A DNA stretch of 64,000 nucleotides from Lachnospiraceae bacterium (GTDB taxonomy: Bacteria > Bacillota > Clostridia > Lachnospirales > Lachnospiraceae): contig JAAWAV010000053.1 of the NCBI GenBank assembly GCA_022792335.1, forward strand, positions 1-64,000, read 5' to 3'. Below, piece after piece: positions 57,984 to 64,000 of this stretch. The notes beneath the pieces are model-generated. The model saw only the letters and a list, made by a program, of their open reading frames with translations, made no database searches and was not told where the DNA came from. The stretch's first letter is position 1, and each line of letters starts with the position of its first letter. The position numbers and the translations under genes are program-made.

Positions 57984-59483
57984 ATGGGTGAAATTCTTAG
58001 AATGGAGGGAATCTCAAAAAGTTTTCCTGGCGTGAAGGCTCTGGACAACGTGAATATCGTAGTCCGCGAGGGAGAGGTTCACGCACTTTTGGGGGAGAAC
58101 GGGGCGGGAAAATCGACGTTAATGAAGGTGTTGAACGGAGTCTATACACCGGACGAGGGAAAAATTTTTCTGAAAGGGAAAGAAGTATCCATCCACAGTA
58201 TCAGGGAGGCGCAGGAACTGGGAATCAGCATTATTTTTCAGGAATTTAATCTGTGTCCGGACCTGAGCGTGGCGGACAATGTATATATCGGGAGGCAGAA
58301 AAACAGATTCGGGTTCGTGGATTCTAAACATGTGGAAAAAGAGACGAAGGAAATCCTGGACAGGTTTAAGCTGGACCAGATTAAGCCTACGGATCTGGTG
58401 AGGAGCATGAGTGTGGCGCAGATGCAGATGGTGGAAATCTGTAAAGCCATGTCTTTTGATTCGGAGGTGGTTGTGTTTGACGAACCGACGGCCGCTCTGG
58501 CCGAGGCGGAGATTGAACAGCTTTTTCTGGTGATCAAACAGCTTCAGAAGGAGGGAAAAGGGATTATCTATATTTCTCACCGGATGGAGGAGCTTTCCAA
58601 AATTGCAGACAGAGTAACCGTCCTCAGAGACGGACAGCAGGTGGGAGAATCTTTTGATTTTGCCAGCGTGACTCTGGACGAGCTGATCAACCGGATGGTC
58701 GGACGGACCATGGAGGACAAGTATCCGAAACACGAACGGACCATTGGAGAGGTATTTTTTGAGGCGAACAACATCCAGAATAAAAAGGTTCATGTGGATC
58801 ACATCGATGTGCGGAAGGGAGAAATCCTCGGGATTGCAGGGCTGATGGGAGCCGGGCGCACAGAGATGGCGCGGGCAATTTTCGGCGCGGATCCGGTGAA
58901 CAGCATTGAGGTGAAAATCGGAGGAAAGAAGGTGAATACCTCCAATCCGGGGCAGGCCATCCGGAATGGAATCGCGTATCTGACGGAAGACAGGAAGAAT
59001 GAAGGGCTGGCGCTTCGCCTGGACTGCGAGAAGAATATCAACATGGCCTCCATGCAGAAAATTTCTGATTTCGGATTTGTCGTAAATAAGAGGGCCGAGG
59101 AGAATGCCAGACATTACGTGGACGCACTGGCAGTGAAAACTCCGAAGCTTTCCCAGCTTGCCCAGTTTCTTTCCGGAGGAAATCAGCAGAAACTGGTGCT
59201 GGCCAAGTGGCTTTCCAGACAGGTGGATTTGTTGATTTTCGACGAACCGACGAGAGGAATCGACGTAGGAGCCAAATTTGAAATTTATAAGCTGATGAAT
59301 GAACTCAGTGATCAGGGGGTTAGCATTATCATGATTTCTTCTGAACTTCCGGAGCTTTTGGGAATGAGCGACAGAATTGCTCTGATGCATGAGGGGAGCA
59401 TTGTCGGCGAAGTGAATGCGAAAGAAACCAGTCAGGAAGAAATCATGGAGTATATTACCGGCCTGAAGAAGAACGGAGCGTGA
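57984..59483 (+). CDS. Sugar ABC importer, ATP-binding subunit (RbsA-like)
   Basis: 499 aa with two fused ATPase domains. The first has GENGAGKSTLMKVLNG (Walker A), MSVAQMQMVEICKAM in place of the signature, and VVFDEPTAAL (Walker B). The second has a degenerate P-loop GLMGAGRTE, an intact signature LSGGNQQKLVLAKWL and LIFDEPTRGIDVG. This asymmetry is usual for the RbsA/MglA class. It supplies energy for the permease and binding protein encoded next. ATG 57984 follows AAAGGGTG. Confidence 0.92.
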   Translation: MGEILRMEGISKSFPGVKALDNVNIVVREGEVHALLGENGAGKSTLMKVLNGVYTPDEGKIFLKGKEVSIHSIREAQELGISIIFQEFNLCPDLSVADNVYIGRQKNRFGFVDSKHVEKETKEILDRFKLDQIKPTDLVRSMSVAQMQMVEICKAMSFDSEVVVFDEPTAALAEAEIEQLFLVIKQLQKEGKGIIYISHRMEELSKIADRVTVLRDGQQVGESFDFASVTLDELINRMVGRTMEDKYPKHERTIGEVFFEANNIQNKKVHVDHIDVRKGEILGIAGLMGAGRTEMARAIFGADPVNSIEVKIGGKKVNTSNPGQAIRNGIAYLTEDRKNEGLALRLDCEKNINMASMQKISDFGFVVNKRAEENARHYVDALAVKTPKLSQLAQFLSGGNQQKLVLAKWLSRQVDLLIFDEPTRGIDVGAKFEIYKLMNELSDQGVSIIMISSELPELLGMSDRIALMHEGSIVGEVNAKETSQEEIMEYITGLKKNGA

Positions 59484-59488
59484 GGGAA

Positions 59489-60490
59489 ATGAATAGATCA
59501 AACAACAGTACTCTAAGTAAAATCACCAAATCCAAATTTGCCAACCTGCTTGGCAGCATGATTGGCCTGATTGCTCTGGTGATTGTCTTTTCTATCTTAT
59601 CCAGAGCATTCCTGACCGTGGACAATGCCATCAGCATTGCGCTTTCCGTGGCAATCTATGCGACCATGGCCTGTGGGATTTCCTTTGTTCTGATTGTAGG
59701 AGGGGCGGAGCTTTCTGCCGGTTCCATTGTGGGAGTATCCGGCGTGGTGTTTTGCGTCTGCCTCCGGGCCGGGATTCCCGGATGGATTTGTATTCTGATT
59801 ACCATCGCCTGCGGGATTTTTTGCGGACTGATCAACGGGATTCTGGTGACAAAACTTCATCTGATTCCCTTCATCGCCACCCTGAGTACGCAGTATATTT
59901 TCCGGGGAGCGACTCAGATTATCTCCGGAGGCTCCTCCATTTCCGTCAGGGAAGTAGCAAGTGAAGGAGATCTGGAGGTCCTGCGGTTTATCGGAAGCGG
60001 GAAGATATTTGGAAACATTCCGATGCTGGTTTTAATTATGATTGCCAGCGCCGTGATCCTGGGAGTCATCCTTTCCAAAACCACCCTTGGACGTAAGGTA
60101 TTTGCGACAGGGAGTAATTCAGAGGCGGCCAGGCTTTCCGGTATCAACACGGGAAGGATTACGACAGTGGCTTATATGTTCAGCGGCGGCATGGCGGGGT
60201 TGGCAGGACTGATGCTGACCTTGAGACTTCTTTCGGCGCAGCCGACAGCCGGCCAGAGCTTTGAGCTGGAAGGTATCGCCGCTTCCGCCATCGGCGGCGT
60301 CAGTATGATGGGCGGTCAGGGGACCATTTCCGGCGCAGTGATGGGGGCCTTTGTGGTAGGCGTTATGAGGAACGGCCTGAATTTGCTGGGAATCAACGCA
60401 TTCTGGCAGCAGGTTATTACCGGTCTGATTATCATCGGAGCCGTATGGGCGGATATCATGAGAAAACGCAGAGAAGCGTCTAAAAAATAG
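59489..60490 (+). CDS. Sugar ABC importer, permease (RbsC-like)
   Basis: 333 aa, about ten helices, BPD_transp_2 family. GMSFVLIVGG-like region reads CGISFVLIVGGAELSAGSI, followed by AEAARLSGIN-type loop EAARLSGINTGRITTVAYM, which contacts the ATPase, and GVSMMGGQGTISGAVMGAF. ATG 59489 with GAGGGA upstream is preferred; a GTG at 59480 overlapping the preceding stop is possible. Confidence 0.92.
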   Translation: MNRSNNSTLSKITKSKFANLLGSMIGLIALVIVFSILSRAFLTVDNAISIALSVAIYATMACGISFVLIVGGAELSAGSIVGVSGVVFCVCLRAGIPGWICILITIACGIFCGLINGILVTKLHLIPFIATLSTQYIFRGATQIISGGSSISVREVASEGDLEVLRFIGSGKIFGNIPMLVLIMIASAVILGVILSKTTLGRKVFATGSNSEAARLSGINTGRITTVAYMFSGGMAGLAGLMLTLRLLSAQPTAGQSFELEGIAASAIGGVSMMGGQGTISGAVMGAFVVGVMRNGLNLLGINAFWQQVITGLIIIGAVWADIMRKRREASKK

Positions 60491-60567
60491 AAGTGGGAAA
60501 TTTCTGTAAGCTGGAAACAGCAAGGGGCTGTTTACCATAATACCAACATGTAAAAGGAGGAAAAAAC

Positions 60568-61659
60568 ATGAAACGAAGCAAATGGACAGCGGCAATGGCG
60601 GCAGTGCTCTTATGTCTGGCAATGGTATTGGCAGGCTGTGGAGACAAGAAGGAAGAAAAGACAGAGACCAAAGCAGAAACGAAGGCGGAAACCAAAGCGG
60701 AGACCAAAGCAGAAACCAAGGCAGAGACGGAAGAAGTAAAGAAAGAGACTCCGGCGGCAGGCGGCTCTGACAGCAAGGTGATTTATGTAATCGGAAAGGA
60801 GTCTCAGTACAATCACTGGCTCTGTCTGCAGGATGGCGCGGAGGACTGCGGCAAGGACAAGGGTTATGAGATCATCTATCAGGCTCCGCCTCTGGGAGAG
60901 GTTGACATTGAGAAGCAGGTATCCATGGTAGAGGCTGCTATCGGAACAAAACCGGCGGCTATCGTACTGGCTCCCAATGATACGGATGCGCTTGCCGGGG
61001 TCTGTGCAGACGTTCAGGAGGCAGGAATCCCCATGGTTCTGGTGGACTCCAAGATATCTACAGAAGATTATGACTGTCTGGTAGCTTTGGACAATGAGGC
61101 GGCCGGAGCGGCAGTGGCAGAAGAACTGGCTCAGAGAATCGGCGGTTCCGGACAGGTGGGAATCATCTCCGCAGTACCTGGCGGCGCCACCATCATGGCC
61201 CGTGAAAATGGTTTCATCAACCATATCAAGGAAAATTATCCGGATATTGAGATTGTAGGAGAGATTCTTTATTCCCAGAACGATTCCTCCAAAGCCATGA
61301 GCCAGACTTATGATATGCTGGCGGCTTATCCGGAGATTAAGGCTTTCTATACCACCAACACTCCCACAGCGGAGGGAATCGCTTCTGCGCTGGAGGAAAA
61401 AGACCTGGGAGGTAAGGTTCTGCTCGGAAGTTTTGACGCCTCCGATACCATCAATGCTTATATCCAGGACGGCACCATTGCCGCCTGTTCTGTGGCAGAG
61501 GCATATAACATGGGCTACGAATCTGTGGCACAGGCAATCAACCTGATTGAAGGAAAGGCTGTGGAGAGTTTTGTAGATTCCGGAAACAGCATCGTGACCC
61601 CTGCAAACTTTGATGAGGAACATATTCAGGAGCTTTTGTATCCCTTTGGAAGAGAATAA
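60568..61659 (+). CDS. Sugar ABC importer, substrate-binding lipoprotein (RbsB-like)
   Basis: 363 aa. Lipoprotein signal MAAVLLCLAMVLAGC with lipobox LAGC, then a tether of repeated KAET units, then a Peripla_BP_4 type I binding fold (VIYVIGKESQYNHWLCLQDG, AIGTKPAAIVLAPNDTDAL, GIPMVLVDSKI). Ribose-type binding proteins catch aldo- or ketopentoses and hexoses; the Trp and Asn in QYNHWLC are probable sugar contacts. AAAAGGAGG precedes the ATG by 6 nt. With the two upstream genes it completes the importer. Confidence 0.93.
   Translation: MKRSKWTAAMAAVLLCLAMVLAGCGDKKEEKTETKAETKAETKAETKAETKAETEEVKKETPAAGGSDSKVIYVIGKESQYNHWLCLQDGAEDCGKDKGYEIIYQAPPLGEVDIEKQVSMVEAAIGTKPAAIVLAPNDTDALAGVCADVQEAGIPMVLVDSKISTEDYDCLVALDNEAAGAAVAEELAQRIGGSGQVGIISAVPGGATIMARENGFINHIKENYPDIEIVGEILYSQNDSSKAMSQTYDMLAAYPEIKAFYTTNTPTAEGIASALEEKDLGGKVLLGSFDASDTINAYIQDGTIAACSVAEAYNMGYESVAQAINLIEGKAVESFVDSGNSIVTPANFDEEHIQELLYPFGRE
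60656..60740 (+). repeat. 12-bp coding tandem repeat in lipoprotein tether
   Basis: Five to six copies of a GAAACCAAAGCG-like 12-mer coding ETKA. Repeats of this kind change copy number easily, so tether length may vary between strains. Confidence 0.8.
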
Positions 61660-61710
61660 GCCAAACGACGAAACAGTTTCATAACAGGGAATGTTTTTAC
61701 AGAATGCTGT

Positions 61711-61738
61711 GGCCTGCTTCTGACTGTGGAGGCAGGCC
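61711..61738 (+). terminator. Intercistronic hairpin after the binding-protein gene
   Basis: GGCCTGC/GCAGGCC stem with 14-nt loop and no T-run. In sugar ABC operons such stems protect the binding-protein mRNA and raise its level; partial termination is also possible. Confidence 0.45.
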
Positions 61739-61765
61739 GTGGTATTTACTGGGGAGGAGGAAACG

Positions 61766-63151
61766 ATGGGAAGAAAACGGATCGGTCTTGTCTCGACGTT
61801 CGCGCCCGGGGATAACTGGCCTCAGGAGACGGTGAGACGGGTGGCCTCTACGCACGGCGTGGTCAAAAGGACTCTGGAAAAAATGGGATATGAGGTGGAG
61901 GATGACGGAGAGGTGAACCGTACCATGGAAGATATGGTGCGGGCAGGAAAGACGTTGCGCTATCGGGGGATCCAGGCGCTTGTGCTATATGTGGGAACCT
62001 GGACCTATGCCAACTGTGCGGCGGCGCTGGCGAGGGAGGCCGGCGTTCCGGTGGTGATTTGGGCGGATGCCGCTCCCGGTACCTGCGGACTGGTGGGGGG
62101 AGCCATCGCCAGAGGAGGCATGGATGAATTTGGTTTTCACGCCAATTTAGTATACGGCCCTTTTGAGGATCCGAAAACAAGAGAGGCATGCAGAGTTTAT
62201 CTGGATGCGGCCTGCGCCGTCTCTGCCATGAAAGGAGAAAAGCTGGGACTTGGCGGAGGAACCTGTATGGGGATGGTAACTGCCGTGTGTGATCCCAATG
62301 TGGTACGGGAAAAATTTGGAGTGGAGATTGAAACCTTTGAACAGATGGAGATTGTGTCCAGGGCAGAGAATATAGAAGAGGAAAAGGTAAAAGAATTTTA
62401 CGGCTGGATGGAAAAGTCTTTTGGCGGGATTGTAACTTCCAGAGAAGCGATGTTCAAACAGATCCGGCTGTATCTGGCGATGAGAGAGGTTTGTGAAGAG
62501 AATCATTACTCCTTTGTATCAGCGAAATGTCTGCCGGAGATGGCAAATCAGTACACCTCTTTTTGCCTATGTCATTCCATGATGGGGGACAGAGCGGATG
62601 CGTTCGGGGAAAAGGAACGGATGGTATTTGGCTGCGAGGCCGATATCAACGCGGCGCTAACCATGGAACTTTTGCACCATCTGCAGGAAGGGCCGGTGAT
62701 GTTTACGGATCTGTCCCAGTATGACGAGAAAGACAAGGTTCTGACCACCTGTAACTGTGGTTCCCAGCCGACAGATTTTGCCAGGAGTAAAGGGGAGGTC
62801 ATATGGGAGCGCGAAGGGGTTCATGAACATTACTGGAAATACGGGGGAACCTGTCCTCAGTATGTGACAAAAGAAGGACGGGTGACCATGGCGCGGCTGA
62901 ACCGGAAACAAGGGCAGTATGAGATGTTGATTGTTCCGGCCAGAGCAGTGTATTTTGAACGGGAAAAACTGAGAGAAACCATATGGGAAAGACCACACGC
63001 TTATTTTGAGCTTTTGTGCGGGAAAGAGACATTTTTCCGTGAGGTGCGTTCCAATCATATTCATGTGGTATATGGAGAATATGAGGAAGAGCTGAAGGAG
63101 ATATGCAAAATTCTGAACATCCGGGCAGTGTGTCTGGAAGCAGAAAAATAG
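61766..63151 (+). CDS. L-fucose/L-arabinose isomerase family protein
   Basis: 461 aa. The N-terminal domain opens IGLVSTFAPGDNWPQETV; ALVLYVGTWTYANCAAAL and VVIWADAAPGTCGLVGGAIA follow. The C-terminal half has FGCEADINAALTMELL and FTDLSQYDEKDKVLTTCNCG, which place the catalytic Glu and Asp/His expected for aldose-ketose isomerases of this superfamily. It is shorter than FucI (about 590 aa), so the substrate may be another sugar. GGGGAGGAGG lies before the ATG. Probably converts the imported aldose to the ketose used by the kinase at the end of the operon. Confidence 0.85.
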   Translation: MGRKRIGLVSTFAPGDNWPQETVRRVASTHGVVKRTLEKMGYEVEDDGEVNRTMEDMVRAGKTLRYRGIQALVLYVGTWTYANCAAALAREAGVPVVIWADAAPGTCGLVGGAIARGGMDEFGFHANLVYGPFEDPKTREACRVYLDAACAVSAMKGEKLGLGGGTCMGMVTAVCDPNVVREKFGVEIETFEQMEIVSRAENIEEEKVKEFYGWMEKSFGGIVTSREAMFKQIRLYLAMREVCEENHYSFVSAKCLPEMANQYTSFCLCHSMMGDRADAFGEKERMVFGCEADINAALTMELLHHLQEGPVMFTDLSQYDEKDKVLTTCNCGSQPTDFARSKGEVIWEREGVHEHYWKYGGTCPQYVTKEGRVTMARLNRKQGQYEMLIVPARAVYFEREKLRETIWERPHAYFELLCGKETFFREVRSNHIHVVYGEYEEELKEICKILNIRAVCLEAEK

Positions 63152-63181
63152 AAACCAAATGGAGAGTAGGAGGAAAAGGAA

Positions 63182-63850
63182 ATGAATGAGAGGGAACGAA
63201 AAGAATTTATGTGCGACATCGGAAGGCGGATTTATACCAATGGCTTTGTGGCGGCCAACGATGGCAACATTACCGTAAAGCTTTCTGAGACGGAGTATCT
63301 GACGACGCCGACGGGCGTCAGCAAGGGATACCTGACCCCGGATATGATTGTGAAAGTGAATGAAAAAGGAGAGCGGCTGGAGGGGAGCTGGAAACCATCT
63401 TCCGAAGTCAAGGTACATCTGCGGGTTTACAAAGAGCGGCCGGATGTGGGAGCCGTGGTCCATGCCCACCCGCCCTATGCCACCACCTTTGCAGTCGCGC
63501 ATATTCCCCTGGATAAATACATCCTTCCGGAGGCCGTATGCGGACTTGGAGCCGTGCCGATTGTTCCTTATGCAAAACCCTCCACCCAGGAACTTGCAGA
63601 CGCGATGATTCCGTATCTGCAGACCTATGACGCTTTTCTTCTGGAGAACCATGGTACAGTAACGGTGGGGAAAGATCTGATGACCGCCTATTTTAAAACA
63701 GAAACTCTGGAATATAACGCTAAAATTATTTATTTAGGAATGATGCTTGGAAAACAGGAGGAGCTCCCCAGGGCAGAAATTGACAAGCTGGTGGAGATGT
63801 ACCGGGAGAATAATCCTGGTGCGAAACATCCCGGTTACATAAAGCTTTAA
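63182..63850 (+). CDS. Class II aldolase (fuculose-phosphate aldolase/ribulose-5-phosphate epimerase type)
   Basis: 222 aa. Zinc ligands and catalytic residues are all visible: NDGNITVKL, TPTGVSKG, SSEVKVH (Glu), VVHAHPPYATTF (two His) and LLENHGTVTVG (third His). FucA cleaves L-fuculose 1-phosphate; AraD/SgbE epimerise pentulose 5-phosphates. The neighbouring isomerase and kinase support either a fucose-type or a pentulose-type pathway. GGAGGAAAAGGAA precedes the ATG, 30 bp after the isomerase. Confidence 0.9.
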   Translation: MNERERKEFMCDIGRRIYTNGFVAANDGNITVKLSETEYLTTPTGVSKGYLTPDMIVKVNEKGERLEGSWKPSSEVKVHLRVYKERPDVGAVVHAHPPYATTFAVAHIPLDKYILPEAVCGLGAVPIVPYAKPSTQELADAMIPYLQTYDAFLLENHGTVTVGKDLMTAYFKTETLEYNAKIIYLGMMLGKQEELPRAEIDKLVEMYRENNPGAKHPGYIKL

Positions 63851-63869
63851 TTCCAGAAAGGGGAAGAGA

Positions 63870-64000
63870 ATGGGAGAACAGTTCCGGATGGCGGCCTTGG
63901 ATGTGGGAACTTCCAGTGTGAGGACTTTTCTTGGCCTGTATGACGGGAATCAAATAAGGATTCAGGAGAAGAACAGATTTTATCATGAGTCAGTCCACAT
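63870..64000 (+). CDS. FGGY-family carbohydrate kinase, N-terminal part (cut by window end)
   Basis: The first 43 codons are present: MAALDVGTSSVRTFLGLYDG (phosphate-binding motif of the FGGY fold), then IQEKNRFYHESVH. The latter resembles the start of rhamnulokinase-like members. It follows the aldolase by 19 bp with AAAGGGGAAGAG upstream and continues beyond the window. It should phosphorylate the ketose made by the upstream isomerase. Confidence 0.82.
   Translation, partial: MGEQFRMAALDVGTSSVRTFLGLYDGNQIRIQEKNRFYHESVH

Noticed and set aside
58119-59501. 460-codon minus-strand frame inside the sugar ABC ATPase gene
   Set aside because: Antisense shadow of a fully recognisable RbsA-like gene, with no domain or promoter of its own.

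Overview
The window looks like chromosomal DNA of a Gram-positive anaerobe of the class Clostridia, most likely family Lachnospiraceae. Evidence: AGGAGG-type ribosome-binding sites with occasional TTG/GTG starts, Rho-independent terminators after most transcription units, secA followed by a frameshifted prfB, an HPr-like protein lacking the phosphorylated histidine, DUF3788 and DUF6179-type proteins, and WalR-box-like sites in front of NlpC/P60 hydrolases. No rRNA, CRISPR array, prophage or complete insertion sequence was seen. The genus cannot be set from the sequence alone.

Layout. 1-6.5 kb: 3' end of tuf, a repeat-like spacer, an AT-richer MerR/TipAS regulator on the minus strand, cca, an HPr-like gene, a nuclease-helicase fusion and a second HPr-like gene. 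6.5-14.2 kb: a CBS-domain family II pyrophosphatase, a long inverted repeat that may be a structured RNA, shikimate kinase, DUF3788, the scar of a deleted TetR/MFS locus, tRNA-Ser(CGA), a Ca2+/cation antiporter, an orphan substrate-binding lipoprotein and a membrane protein with a Trp/Glu heptad repeat. 14.4-24.0 kb: a ten-gene Mrp/Mbh-like cation antiporter operon with four antiporter-type subunits. 24.1-28.1 kb: shortened DUF6179-like genes and two paralogous secreted SH3b-NlpC/P60 cell-wall hydrolases. 28.1-33.5 kb: a LysR regulator divergent from a heterodimeric ABC exporter, then a GyrI-like protein. 33.6-38.8 kb: hpf (minus), a DnaA-box cluster, secA, and prfB with a +1 frameshift site.

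38.8-42.6 kb: YbaK/EbsC deacylase, then a GntR regulator divergent from deoC and an FGGY sugar kinase. 42.7-46.3 kb: flavin reductase-like protein, then an amino-acid operon of an ACT-domain regulator, homoserine dehydrogenase and aspartate kinase. 46.4-55.1 kb: DUF2752, tex, and a t6A/tRNA-maturation cluster (tsaE, tsaB, rimI, a zinc protein, rnz, tsaD) running into ispD and a GNAT acetyltransferase. 55.1-64.0 kb: a sugar locus in which a DeoR regulator and a fructose-6-phosphate-aldolase-like gene face a plus-strand operon of a TIM-barrel isomerase, a complete ribose-type ABC importer, a fucose/arabinose-type isomerase, a class II aldolase and the start of an FGGY kinase.

The genes fall into housekeeping (translation, secretion, tRNA modification, isoprenoid and shikimate precursors), ion homeostasis (antiporter operon, CaCA exchanger, pyrophosphatase), envelope remodelling, and two regulator-controlled sugar pathways. 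The items most worth a second look are the antiporter operon, the shared WalR-box-like sites, the DnaA-box cluster before secA, the 180-nt inverted repeat near 8.7 kb, and the UAA at the prfB frameshift site.
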